A stretch of DNA of 64,000 bases from Chitinophagales bacterium (GTDB lineage: Bacteria > Bacteroidota > Bacteroidia > Chitinophagales > LD1), in the NCBI GenBank assembly GCA_016786765.1, contig JAEUUZ010000060.1:104357-168356 (forward strand), written 5' to 3'. A model generated the notes under the pieces. The model did not search any database. It worked only from the letters and a program-made list of their open reading frames with translations, and had not been told where the DNA came from. The translations under genes were made by a program, and so were the position numbers. Every line of letters starts with the position of its first letter. The first letter of the stretch is position 1. Positions 17,555-26,245 of the stretch are shown here, piece by piece.

Positions 17555-18523
17555 TTATTGATTCAATATATATGCAAATATAAGAGGCGCAACTATTGTA
17601 GCATCCGATTCAATAATGAATTTCGGAGTGTGAATATCCAGTTTACCCCAAGTAATTTTTTCGTTCGGTACAGCCCCTGAATAAGATCCATAAGATGTAG
17701 TTGAATCAGAAATCTGACAGAAGTAACTCCAGAACGGAACATCATGCCATTCCAAATCTTGATACATCATTGGCACAACACATATTGGGAAATCACCTGC
17801 TATTCCTCCTCCTATTTGGAAAAAGCCCACGCCTTTACCACTTGAATTATGACGATACCAATCGGCCAACCAAACCATATATTCAATACCTGATTTCATG
17901 GTTGTGGCTTTTAATTCGCTTTTAATAACGTATGAAGCGAAGATGTTCCCCATCGTTGAGTCTTCCCAACCCGGCACTACAATTGGAATGTTTTTCTGCG
18001 CAGCAGCTAACATCCATGAATTTTTCGGATCAATCTCATAATACTGTTCCAAAACGCCAGATAGTAGCATTTTATACATGTATTCATGTGGGAAATAACG
18101 CTCCCCTTTATCTTCAGCATCTTTCCAAATTTGATGAATATGCTTTTGTAATCTTCTGAATGCTTCTTCTTCAGGAATACAGGTATCAGTTACCCGGTTG
18201 TAATGGTTTTCCAACAAATCCCACTCTTCTTTTGGCGATAACTCTCTGTAGTTCGGAACGCGTTTGTAGTGCGAGTGCGCTACTAAATTCATGATATCTT
18301 CTTCCAAATTGGCTCCAGTACAAGAAATAATTTGCACTTTATCCTGACGAATCATTTCAGCTAAAGAAATGCCTAATTCTGCTGTAGACATGGCTCCGGC
18401 CAATGTAATCATCATTTTTCCTCCTTCTAATAAATGTTGCTCATAACCCTTAGATGCATCTACCAATGCAGCTGAATTGAAGTGCAAATAATTTTTATCA
18501 ATAAAATCGCGAATAGCTCCCAT
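17555..18523 (-). CDS. Deoxyhypusine synthase family protein
   Basis: A 322-residue relative of deoxyhypusine synthase. Family enzymes take an aminobutyl group from spermidine with NAD and attach it to an acceptor via a lysine imine. The active-site lysine is kept: K294 in ITWGKLDIH, aligned by eye with K329 of the human enzyme (SWGKI). ISCTGANLEED, GGGIAGDFP and the GSYSGA loop also match, although that loop has Tyr where the eukaryotic enzyme has Asp (GSDSG). Bacteria lack eIF5A, and some bacterial members make homospermidine from spermidine and putrescine or use agmatine, so a polyamine reaction is more likely than protein modification. No polyamine genes are adjacent. Confidence 0.88.
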   Translation of the reverse strand: MGAIRDFIDKNYLHFNSAALVDASKGYEQHLLEGGKMMITLAGAMSTAELGISLAEMIRQDKVQIISCTGANLEEDIMNLVAHSHYKRVPNYRELSPKEEWDLLENHYNRVTDTCIPEEEAFRRLQKHIHQIWKDAEDKGERYFPHEYMYKMLLSGVLEQYYEIDPKNSWMLAAAQKNIPIVVPGWEDSTMGNIFASYVIKSELKATTMKSGIEYMVWLADWYRHNSSGKGVGFFQIGGGIAGDFPICVVPMMYQDLEWHDVPFWSYFCQISDSTTSYGSYSGAVPNEKITWGKLDIHTPKFIIESDATIVAPLIFAYILNQ

Positions 18524-18594
18524 AGTTTCAATTTTAGTGGTGCAAAAATCTTATTTTTTACTTAGTAAACAAGAGAATAATTAAGAATAGCCGA

Positions 18595-19176
18595 TTAGCT
18601 TGATTTTCGAACGTATTTCGTCAAAATTACAATTTGTTGTCCTTCAATTTTTCCTTCAATTTGTTCTGTATTATCAGCTACCAGCTTGATGTTTTTCACT
18701 ACTGTTCCCATTTTGGCATTCAAGGAAGAACCTTTTACATCCAAAGATTTGGTCAATACAATTGAATCGCCTGTTTGAAGTATAGCGCCATTGCAATCGC
18801 GGTGAAGATCAACATCAGCTGAATTTTCGTGATCCCCCATGGCTTTGGCCCAGGTAAGCATATCGTCATCTAAAAATAGCATATCTAAAGCTTCCATAGC
18901 CCAAGTTTCATTTTTTAACCGATTCAACATTCTCCACGAAACCACTTGAACTGCCGGCACCTCGCTCCACATGCTATCATTTAAACACGACCAATGTGCA
19001 GGATCCAACTCTTCTTTTTTCTCTAATTGAGCATTGCATTTGTCGCAAACATATAAAGCATTGCTTTCTTGTTGGTCGGGACTTGGCGGAACTGGATATA
19101 CTGTTAAACTATTAGTCGATTTACATAATTCGCACTGATTATTGCTACGTGCTCGCAATTGTTCTTCTATGGTCAT
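18595..19176 (-). CDS. PhnA domain protein
   Basis: A 193-residue protein starting at the ATG at 19176 (MTIEEQLRARSNNQCELC); a longer reading begins 21 bp upstream. The N-terminal zinc ribbon has two CxxC pairs (CELC and CDKC), and the C-terminal PhnA domain (about 125-190) has DLHRDCNGAILQTGDSIVLTKSLDVKGSS. Named after a gene linked to phosphonate utilisation in E. coli, but the family has no proven enzymatic role there, and phosphonate genes are absent here. Monocistronic by layout. Confidence is high for the family and low for any function. Confidence 0.9.
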   Translation of the reverse strand: MTIEEQLRARSNNQCELCKSTNSLTVYPVPPSPDQQESNALYVCDKCNAQLEKKEELDPAHWSCLNDSMWSEVPAVQVVSWRMLNRLKNETWAMEALDMLFLDDDMLTWAKAMGDHENSADVDLHRDCNGAILQTGDSIVLTKSLDVKGSSLNAKMGTVVKNIKLVADNTEQIEGKIEGQQIVILTKYVRKSS

Positions 19177-19243
19177 TGTTTGGGCATTTGACCGCAATAG
19201 TAAGGATAATGAGAAAGAAAACTAAAAAATGTTGAGGCGGTAC

Positions 19244-19450
19244 TTAAACAATACGAAGATAAAGTTCTTCTACTTTTTTCCTTGCCCAAGGCGTTTTTCG
19301 GAGAAAAGTAAGGCTTGATTTAATGCTGGGATTACTGTTGAAGCAATTGATGTTTATTCGTCTGCCCAATTCATCCCAACCATAATGCGTAACAAGTTCT
19401 TCAAGAATGTGTTCAAGCGTTTTGCCGTGCAAGGGGTCTTTTGATGTCAT
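19244..19450 (-). CDS. VF530 family protein (DUF2132)
   Basis: A 68-residue protein, matching the VF530 family in full: [21 protein letters not shown] at the N-terminus and [20 protein letters not shown] at the C-terminus. The fold is a small helical bundle reported to resemble DNA-binding domains, with a basic C-terminal helix, but the cellular role is unknown. It stands alone, 68 bp upstream of the PhnA gene in the same direction. Confidence 0.9.
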   Translation of the reverse strand: MTSKDPLHGKTLEHILEELVTHYGWDELGRRININCFNSNPSIKSSLTFLRKTPWARKKVEELYLRIV

Positions 19451-19486
19451 GTGTTGCGCTTAAAATGTTTCCGGTTGTAAAAATAA

Positions 19487-19512
19487 AAAAGGACGAGATA
19501 TCTCGTCCTTTT
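19487..19512 (-). terminator. Intrinsic terminator
   Basis: AAAAGGACGAGAT/ATCTCGTCCTTTT, a perfect 26-bp dyad 9 bp beyond the stop of the minus-strand gene at 19521, followed on that strand by a U-rich tract. Confidence 0.85.
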
Positions 19513-19520
19513 CGATAGTA

Positions 19521-21143
19521 TTAATTAACGATAAAGCTTTGCCGCCTTATTGTTTTTTCGTTTTTCAGTTGTAATATGTACTCTCCTTTAGCATATCCTT
19601 TCACATCAACATTAAATTCGTTGAAGCCTCCATTGTAACTTTTTACTTTTTCTTCAGCTATAAGTTTTCCGTTTAAATCGAAGATGGCAATCGATACTTG
19701 TGAATTTACAGGCAAAAAGAAACGGGCATTAATTACATTCGAAGTGGGATTAGGATACAACGCATACAATTGTGCTGTGCTCACAATACCTGAAAGATTT
19801 ATACTTGTTGCAACAGTATCATTCGGACCTTGCATTGTATCCAATTTTGCATAATCTGTACTATCAATCACAAAGTTTTCATCACCGGGTTCAGCAATCA
19901 AGAAATTAAAATAACAAAGCATCATCTCATCGGTTGTAGCCTCACCTACTTTAACCTGCACAGGATTGCTCTTATTCGGATTGCGCGGGTTGTTTGCCGT
20001 ATTATCATACACTGCCGTAGCATATGCTTTATAACCCGATGGAATTCTAATCAAACGCTGGAATGTATAAAATCCTTGCCACTCAAAATTCCAATCTTTA
20101 ATGTTAATCAATGGAATGGTATCATTCGTTGGTCCCACTGCATAACAAATCATTGATTTCCCAATCAAATGCATGTGCGGAGCAATAGAAAGCAATGAAA
20201 AATCAACGGGGAAAGTGTTGTTAAACTTCGAAGTAAATGATTTTACCGCATTGGCCGGTATAACTAAAGGTCCATTGATCAAACTACCTGGCCCCGAATT
20301 GGTGTGGTTTAACAATGGCTGAACCATGATGTTGCGCAACCCCGTGTTAGTTGATAACTTCAAGTTAATTTTAGTGCTATCCACTTTCCCAAGACTATTT
20401 CTAGGATAATGAATTTGTAAAACAATATCTGCGTTTTTGTATAGCTTAACTCCCATTGTAGAAGGATATGTGTATGGGCGTTGACCGGGAACCCATCCGC
20501 CAAGGAGAATCGGATTTGAAACACCAATTCCTCCAAAATTAGTGTATCCCGGATTAGGGTCGGCTATATCTTTCTGCCGTGCAATTCCGGTTGTATCTTG
20601 ATACACTAAAACGTGGTGTACAATTTCAGTATTCCCCGGAATAATTTCCATTGAGGTAATAAATTCATTAACTGATAGGCCGCTTGGTAAAACAAAACAC
20701 TGATAGATATCGCTATTGGATGTAACAGCATATGTAGGAATAGTAGCCGTAAAATCGGGTGATGTAATGAAAGCACTATTCGTATAAACAGGTTTAGCCG
20801 GTGCTAAGGTAGTATCACCGGACGGTGCCCCTGCAGTTACCCAATCCAATATCGCTTGTTTTTGATAGTTACTCAAAAAGCGCTCATCAGCAAAATGTCT
20901 GTAGGTTCTATCCGGTGGCCATGGTGGCATTTGTCCCGATATTACTTTATATTCAATGGAACTCGATAATGAAAGTGCATCATCATAGGTAATCAATGAA
21001 CCGTGTCCTGCACCTCCGGGATGGTGACATGCTGTGCATTTCGAATAAAGAATGGGTGCAATATCTTTTGCCCACGTTGGAGTGGTTGCATCTAAAACAT
21101 TACTTAGCAATAGGAAAAGCAATAGTGAAGTAACTATACGCAT
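19521..21143 (-). CDS. T9SS-exported cytochrome c / copper monooxygenase-like (PHM-like) protein
   Basis: A 540-residue secreted protein. After a signal peptide (1-19) comes a heme c domain with CTACH at 36-40 and a possible axial Met in MPPWPPD (M72). From about 130 there is a two-domain copper type II ascorbate-dependent monooxygenase-like region. All six PHM-type ligands have counterparts: H176-H177 (IVHHVLV), H245 (QIHYP), H323 and H325 (PHMHLIG) and a Met in TDEMM (407/408). The last 80 residues (LYPNPTSN onward, ending SFIVN) form a type A T9SS sorting domain, so it acts at the surface or outside. Expected chemistry is oxygen-dependent hydroxylation; the substrate is unknown and the heme may be the electron donor. 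Confidence 0.85.
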   Translation of the reverse strand: MRIVTSLLLFLLLSNVLDATTPTWAKDIAPILYSKCTACHHPGGAGHGSLITYDDALSLSSSIEYKVISGQMPPWPPDRTYRHFADERFLSNYQKQAILDWVTAGAPSGDTTLAPAKPVYTNSAFITSPDFTATIPTYAVTSNSDIYQCFVLPSGLSVNEFITSMEIIPGNTEIVHHVLVYQDTTGIARQKDIADPNPGYTNFGGIGVSNPILLGGWVPGQRPYTYPSTMGVKLYKNADIVLQIHYPRNSLGKVDSTKINLKLSTNTGLRNIMVQPLLNHTNSGPGSLINGPLVIPANAVKSFTSKFNNTFPVDFSLLSIAPHMHLIGKSMICYAVGPTNDTIPLINIKDWNFEWQGFYTFQRLIRIPSGYKAYATAVYDNTANNPRNPNKSNPVQVKVGEATTDEMMLCYFNFLIAEPGDENFVIDSTDYAKLDTMQGPNDTVATSINLSGIVSTAQLYALYPNPTSNVINARFFLPVNSQVSIAIFDLNGKLIAEEKVKSYNGGFNEFNVDVKGYAKGEYILQLKNEKTIRRQSFIVN

Positions 21144-21208
21144 AGTTTAGTTTTTTACTAAAACTATTTAATAAATTGATAATTGTAATGAATTCAATAA
21201 CAAATTGT

Positions 21209-21964
21209 TTATCGCGCCATTTTATTGAATTCTTCGAAATATTCAGGATGGTTTGTATTCATGGCCCAATCCCAAAAATTGAAATATAGACCATAGTTGT
21301 ATTGGGCATATTTATGATGCATATTGTGGTGTACCGAAGTATTTGACCAACGTGTAATACTATTTTTTACGAACCCTTTCTTAAAGATTTCGAATCCTAA
21401 ATGTCCAAGTACATTCATAAAGGTCATGAACAGAATCCATGCAACAATGGCTAAGGGGTGAAGTGGAATAAGAAATACCATAATAGGCAAAATGCCTACT
21501 TCTAATATGGCTTCGGTGGGATGGAAGCTAAACGCTGCCCAAGGTGTGGGGTTGATGGATTGATGATGCACTTTGTGAACATATTTATAGATTCGTTTAT
21601 GGTGAATCAATCGGTGCATCCAGTAGAAATAAGTATCGTGAGCCAATATCATGAGGAGTGTACTTAACAGGAAATAGCCCCATCCATACTCCGATAGTCT
21701 TTCATAAATTTGAGTATATCCGGCACGATGAAGTAACGAAACACCTAAGCCAACAAGCGAAAAGAGTATAATTGAAAGGAGCGAGTTAACAAATTCGTTT
21801 CTGATAACAAGGTTTGTAGGAAACTTGTTTTGAATTTTATGCGAAAGAAACTTTTCCTTTTTCCATACATAGAAGAACAGATAGGCAATACCGGCAAACA
21901 CCAAATACCGAATAAAACTGATGGTGAAAATTTTGGCAAAAATGCCTATAGCCGTTGAAATCAT
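21209..21964 (-). CDS. Sterol desaturase / fatty acid hydroxylase family protein
   Basis: A 251-residue membrane di-iron oxygenase of the FA_hydroxylase superfamily. ATG at 21964 chosen over a TTG six bases upstream. Four or five hydrophobic segments surround the histidine clusters HDTYFYWMHRLIHH, YKYVHKVHHQS and SVHHNMHHKYA, which bind two irons. The third cluster (HHNMHH) and spacing differ from the three longer paralogues in this window, so it belongs to a separate subfamily. Possible substrates are carotenoids, sterols or acyl chains; none is predicted. Transcribed alone, with a 97-bp divergent region shared with the LytS-like kinase at 22062. Confidence 0.88.
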   Translation of the reverse strand: MISTAIGIFAKIFTISFIRYLVFAGIAYLFFYVWKKEKFLSHKIQNKFPTNLVIRNEFVNSLLSIILFSLVGLGVSLLHRAGYTQIYERLSEYGWGYFLLSTLLMILAHDTYFYWMHRLIHHKRIYKYVHKVHHQSINPTPWAAFSFHPTEAILEVGILPIMVFLIPLHPLAIVAWILFMTFMNVLGHLGFEIFKKGFVKNSITRWSNTSVHHNMHHKYAQYNYGLYFNFWDWAMNTNHPEYFEEFNKMAR

Positions 21965-22061
21965 ACTCAAAAGTCAATGTTTTATTGAGCCAACTTGCAT
22001 AAGTTCAATCAAACACCTATTTCATATAACGAAATGAAAAATCAATGTATACATTCGCATC

Positions 22062-23126
22062 GTGGGAATTTTAACAAATATCGGCACCAAGTTGCAAAAC
22101 AGCACTAAAGAATCGAAAGGGATAAACTTTACAGGTATCCTTCACTTTGTGTTTTGGTTGTTGTTTTTTGGTGCATCTACATTTATTGCTACCCAAACGT
22201 TACCCATAGGGTATGCGGTGCAGCGAAATTTGTTGGTAGTGTTTTTTAACGCATTAGTATTCTATATCAACTTTTTGTGGATTATGCCTGAGTTCTTTGA
22301 AAGAGGCGATTTTCGGTCATATTCCATTGCTATGGTAGCTATGTTGATTTTAGCGCCTACTGCTCAATACATCATTGAAGTAGCTTTCTTTAAGGTGCCC
22401 GAAGATGTAAAAGTATTCACCTACAATGTTCGTTATGTGGTTTGGATTGGTGTTACCATCTTTATTATGCTTAGTTTGAGTACTTTGTTGAAGATGGCCA
22501 TGTCTAGATCTTATTTTGAACGCGAATTATTGGAACTTCGTGCTCGAAAATTTGAGGCAGAATTAAAATTTTTACGGGAGCAAATCAATCCTCATTTTTT
22601 GTTTAATTCTATCAACAACATTTATTCTTTATCGTTGGAAAACTCGCCACGCACGCCCGAAATGATTCTCAAACTCTCCGAGTTACTGCGTTATATGCTT
22701 TATGACTGTAATCAGCCAAAGGTAAACTTGGAGAATGAGATTGTGTGTGTAGAGTCGTTATTGGAGCTTTTTCAGCTTAAGTTTTCTGAGCCAATTCGGA
22801 TAACCTTCGAAAAGAACGGTAACTTTAAAGATCGCATGATTGTTCCCAACTTATTTACTCCACTCATTGAGAATGCCTTTAAGCATGGAGATTTTTCAAG
22901 CAATAAGAAAGCCTACATGGAAATTGTTTGTACGGTAAGAAGTTCGTACATTTATTTTTCGGTAAAAAATAGCAAGTCGCCCATAACAGAGCCTACTACT
23001 TCACCCGGAGGAATTGGTATTGAGAATCTGAAGCGCAGATTTCAGATTAACTATGAACCGGGAGGGCAGTTGCGATTTAAAGAAACCAAAGATTCATTTC
23101 AGGCAGCCATGAAGATTCCGTTTTAA
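22062..23126 (+). CDS. LytS/YehU-type sensor histidine kinase
   Basis: A 354-residue sensor kinase of the His_kinase (PF06580) class. Four membrane helices (about 25-45, 55-75, 88-108 and 125-147) precede the phosphoacceptor domain with H178 in REQINPHFLFNSINNIYSL, then the ATPase domain with NLFTPLIENAFKHGDFS and GGIGIENLKRRF. The frame begins after a stop at 22035, and the first start is GTG at 22062. Pairs with the LytTR regulator 30 bp downstream, a common Bacteroidota arrangement. No extracellular sensor domain, so the input signal is unknown. Confidence 0.94.
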   Translation: MGILTNIGTKLQNSTKESKGINFTGILHFVFWLLFFGASTFIATQTLPIGYAVQRNLLVVFFNALVFYINFLWIMPEFFERGDFRSYSIAMVAMLILAPTAQYIIEVAFFKVPEDVKVFTYNVRYVVWIGVTIFIMLSLSTLLKMAMSRSYFERELLELRARKFEAELKFLREQINPHFLFNSINNIYSLSLENSPRTPEMILKLSELLRYMLYDCNQPKVNLENEIVCVESLLELFQLKFSEPIRITFEKNGNFKDRMIVPNLFTPLIENAFKHGDFSSNKKAYMEIVCTVRSSYIYFSVKNSKSPITEPTTSPGGIGIENLKRRFQINYEPGGQLRFKETKDSFQAAMKIPF

Positions 23127-23156
23127 AGATTAAATTACACTTTCAAACTAGCTAAC

Positions 23157-23858
23157 ATGATAAGAACCTTACTTGTAGATGATGAATTTCCTTCATTGAA
23201 AATATTGGAAAACTTCTCGCTAAAATTGGCCGAGTGTGAAATTGTTGGCAAATGTACGTCAGGTACTGAGGCGTTGGAGTTTTTGCAAAAAAATGAAGTG
23301 GATTTATTATTCCTAGACATTCAAATGCCCGGCATGACAGGTATTGAGATGTTATCAAAATTAAGCAAACGCCCCATCACTGTAATTACAACGGCTAACC
23401 ACGATAAAGCTTTAGATGCTTATAATTTAGATGTAGTTGACTATTTGGTTAAACCTTTTTCATTTGATCGATTTCAACGTTCAGTAGAGCGTGCTAAGGC
23501 ACAATTGTCGTATAAAAACAGCGATCAAAAGGATTTACTGGAAAAGCCGAATTACATTACCGTTAAGTCAGATTATAAGGTAGTTAAAATACTTTTGGAT
23601 GAAATTCGTTATATTGAGGGGTTAGGGGAATATGTGAAAATTGTGTTGGAGAAAAATTTTGTGGTAACGTTAGAGGCGCTTAAAAATTTAGAGAAAACAT
23701 TACCCGAACAGAATTTTGTCCGTATCCACAAATCTTATATTGCCAACACTAAGTTTGTGCGAACGATTACCAGCACCTCTGTAACGTTAAAAGATGGTCA
23801 TGCATTGCCTGTGGGTAAAGTCTACAAAGACGAAGTGAAAGCAAAGTTTAAACATTAA
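23157..23858 (+). CDS. LytTR-family response regulator
   Basis: A 233-residue regulator: receiver domain (about 1-118) with D54 in LLFLDIQMPGMTG and the conserved K in YLVKPFSF, then a LytTR DNA-binding domain (about 135-232; IRYIEGLGEYVKIVL and FVRIHKSYIANTKFV). ATG at 23157. Forms a two-gene operon with the LytS-like kinase and would bind direct-repeat sites with its beta-rich domain. Targets are not evident locally. Confidence 0.95.
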   Translation: MIRTLLVDDEFPSLKILENFSLKLAECEIVGKCTSGTEALEFLQKNEVDLLFLDIQMPGMTGIEMLSKLSKRPITVITTANHDKALDAYNLDVVDYLVKPFSFDRFQRSVERAKAQLSYKNSDQKDLLEKPNYITVKSDYKVVKILLDEIRYIEGLGEYVKIVLEKNFVVTLEALKNLEKTLPEQNFVRIHKSYIANTKFVRTITSTSVTLKDGHALPVGKVYKDEVKAKFKH

Positions 23859-23951
23859 TTTTTAAAAATATTTTACCTTCGCCTGAAATTTTTCAACGTG
23901 GAAATTCTTGTATTGAGTAAAATAGCTAATTTCGCGCAAAATTTTTTGAAC

Positions 23952-25175
23952 ATGGCTAAAACAAAAAAAACAACAGCTAAGCAAGCTTCTCCCAAAAAAG
24001 GAGCAAAACCTGCACCTAAGAAAGCCGTTAAACCGGTGGCTAAAAAGGCTGTAAAATCTGCTGCACCTAAGAAAGCAGTAAAACCTGCTCCTAAAAAAGT
24101 TGCAGCTAAACCTGTTGCTAAAAAAGTTGCGGCTAAACCTGTTGCTAAAAAAGTGGCTAAGCCTATTGCTAAGAAAGCAACTAAACCTGCTCCTAAAAAG
24201 GTGGTAAAACCAGTTGCTAAAAAAGCAGCTAAACCTGCCCCTAAGAAAGTAGTTAAACCGGTTATTAAAAAAGCTGCCAAAGCAGCTCCTAAGAAGGCGG
24301 TTAAGCCTGCTCCAAAAAAAGTAGTTAAACCGGTTGTTAAAAAAGCAACTAAATCGGCTCCAAAAAAAGTAGTTAAGACAGCTAAGCCAATTGCAAAAAA
24401 GGCGGTTAAGCCTGTTGTAAAAAAATCAGCTCCGGTAAGTGCAAAAAAAGCGGCTAAACCTGCTTCAAAGCCTATTGCTAAAAAAGTAGTAGTTCCTACA
24501 AAACCTGCTGCTAAAAAGGCGGATAAAAAACCAATTGTATTGAAAGAAAAAGCTGTTAAAGCTGCTCCGGTAGTAGAAGTTAAACCGAAAAAGGAAGTTG
24601 TTGAAAAACTCCCTAAGGTTAAATTACCGAAACCAAAGAAAGTGATTAAAGAGGAATTGCCTGCAAAAGCATTGATATTTTTGAAGAAACCAGAAGTGAA
24701 AGAAGAAACGCCAGCATATAATAAACCTACTCAGTTGCGTTATAGCGATGAGGATTTGAGAGAGTTCAAAGGAATTATTGACAAAAAATTAGAGTCTGCC
24801 CGTGAGGAGTTAGTGAATTTGAAAAGTTCATTGGAAAATCACACCGATAGTCAAGAAGGCAATAAAGCTTGGAACTTGGAAGAAGGCTCAGATACTTCAG
24901 AAATGGAATATTTGATGAACCAGATTTCTCGTCAGAATAAGTTTATTCGCGATTTGGAAATGGCATTGGTTCGTGTAGAGAACAAAACGTACGGTATTTG
25001 CCGTGTAACCGGGAAATTAATCGATAAAAACCGTTTACGTATTGTCCCTCATGCTACTTTAAGCATCGAAGCTAAGCAATCGCGTAAAGGTGACGATCAT
25101 ACTACGCCTAATACATCAAGCTCTGCCCACATGGGTTCAGAAGGTGAAGGTTTCGGTGCAGACGATCATCGTTAA
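23952..25175 (+). CDS. Histone-H1-like Lys/Ala/Pro-rich protein fused to a DksA/TraR-type domain
   Basis: A 407-residue protein. ATG at 23952 (MAKTKKTTAKQ) is used; the frame can be extended to a GTG at 23898 without coding character. Residues about 5-200 are a low-complexity, very basic series of KPxxKK(A/V) repeats like histone H1 tails. A more acidic linker follows, then a DksA/TraR-like domain at about 256-375 (coiled coil SAREELVNLKSSLE and ISRQNKFIRDLEMALVRVENKTYGICRVTG). The zinc site is degenerate: one Cys (C350) where DksA usually has four. DksA binds the RNA polymerase secondary channel. The tail should bind DNA or RNA. A nucleoid-linked transcription factor is inferred. Confidence 0.88.
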   Translation: MAKTKKTTAKQASPKKGAKPAPKKAVKPVAKKAVKSAAPKKAVKPAPKKVAAKPVAKKVAAKPVAKKVAKPIAKKATKPAPKKVVKPVAKKAAKPAPKKVVKPVIKKAAKAAPKKAVKPAPKKVVKPVVKKATKSAPKKVVKTAKPIAKKAVKPVVKKSAPVSAKKAAKPASKPIAKKVVVPTKPAAKKADKKPIVLKEKAVKAAPVVEVKPKKEVVEKLPKVKLPKPKKVIKEELPAKALIFLKKPEVKEETPAYNKPTQLRYSDEDLREFKGIIDKKLESAREELVNLKSSLENHTDSQEGNKAWNLEEGSDTSEMEYLMNQISRQNKFIRDLEMALVRVENKTYGICRVTGKLIDKNRLRIVPHATLSIEAKQSRKGDDHTTPNTSSSAHMGSEGEGFGADDHR

Positions 25176-25178
25176 TAC

Positions 25179-25769
25179 ATGAATAGTCTTGTATTAGCTG
25201 ATATTCTAACCATTACTTTCACTCTTTTTGCAGTGATTGATGTGATAGGAGGATTGCCTGTCATCATGGGCTTAAAAAGTAAAGAAATAGAATTTAAACC
25301 CGCTACAGCTACACTGTTTGCGGGTTTTTTAATGGTACTATTTCTTTTTGTAGGCGAGCGTTTATTGGCATTAATGGGGGTAGATGTACAATCGTTTGCC
25401 GTTGCAGGTTCAATAGTGATTTTCATTTTAGGCATTGAGTTAGTATTGGGCATTAATCTTTTCAAGACAGAAAAAGAAATTGGGAAATCCGGAAGTATAG
25501 TGCCGCTTGGATTTCCGCTCTTAGCCGGTTCGGGTACGTTGACAACAATTATGTCGCTCCGTTCAGTATACACCATTCCAAATATTTTAGTAGGCATACT
25601 CCTCAATCTACTTTTTGTTTATGTGGTTTTGCGCTCCGTTGATTGGCTCGAAGAAAAAATAGGAGATGCCGTTTTAGCTGCTTTCAAAAAGTTTTTTGGC
25701 GTAATTCTTATTGCCATTGCGGTGAAAATATTTGTAGCCGCAGTATATATGTTTAAAGTTCCCAACTAA
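25179..25769 (+). CDS. MarC family integral membrane protein
   Basis: A 196-residue inner-membrane protein with six helices, MarC/UPF0056 family (FAVIDVIGGLPVIMGL; GIELVLGINLF; GFPLLAGSGTLTTIMSL). Once proposed as a multidrug-resistance factor, the family's role is not established. It starts 3 bp after the DksA-fusion stop and its stop overlaps the next ATG (TAATG), so all three genes are probably co-transcribed. Confidence 0.92.
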   Translation: MNSLVLADILTITFTLFAVIDVIGGLPVIMGLKSKEIEFKPATATLFAGFLMVLFLFVGERLLALMGVDVQSFAVAGSIVIFILGIELVLGINLFKTEKEIGKSGSIVPLGFPLLAGSGTLTTIMSLRSVYTIPNILVGILLNLLFVYVVLRSVDWLEEKIGDAVLAAFKKFFGVILIAIAVKIFVAAVYMFKVPN

Positions 25770-26161
25770 TGAATAATCGAAAATTACTTTTTGTTTTGGT
25801 CGCACTCTTAGGTGCAATTGCCGTTTGTTTAGGTGCTTTTGGTGCTCACGCTTTAAAGCCATTTCTCAACGATTATCAAAAGGATATTTATAATAAAGCG
25901 GTGTTCTATCAGTTTGTACATGTTTTGGCGGCTTTAGTGGCTTTACTTTCTGCACAACTCTTTTCTCAGAAGGCTTTTCACTTGCCTGCTCTTTTGTTCA
26001 TTTTAGGTATGTTATGCTTTTCCGGCTCTTTATATATTTTATCTTTGAATCATATTTTGCAGTTTCCAACAGTTTTAATTGGTCCAGTTACTCCAATTGG
26101 AGGTGTTTTATTTATTTCCGGATGGGTTACAATGGGGTATCAATTCTATAAAAACGCATAA
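25769..26161 (+). CDS. DUF423 membrane protein
   Basis: A 130-residue inner-membrane protein of the DUF423 (YgdD-like) family with four helices. The marker LGAIAVCLGAFGAHALK at 14-30 and YQFVHVLAAL are standard; PVTPIGGVLFISGW is the conserved C-terminal part. No known function. Start overlaps the MarC stop (TAATG), which suggests coupled translation. Last gene of the 23952-26161 unit. Confidence 0.93.
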   Translation: MNNRKLLFVLVALLGAIAVCLGAFGAHALKPFLNDYQKDIYNKAVFYQFVHVLAALVALLSAQLFSQKAFHLPALLFILGMLCFSGSLYILSLNHILQFPTVLIGPVTPIGGVLFISGWVTMGYQFYKNA

Positions 26162-26245
26162 TCACCTCTTGCATTGCGTTGTTTTATCTTGTTTTTAGTT
26201 TGATTTCTTCAACAAGAAAATGAATATTTGCCCGCCATCGAAACT

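Noticed and set aside
23873..24280. Minus-strand frame of Ala/Gly/Leu/Phe repeats
   Set aside because: It is the complement of the Lys/Ala/Pro-coding repeat of the histone-like region; the repeat makes the opposite strand open by chance.
23952..24560. Repeated segments considered as a CRISPR array
   Set aside because: The repeats are short, irregular in spacing, in one reading frame and encode KPxxKK; no uniform spacers.
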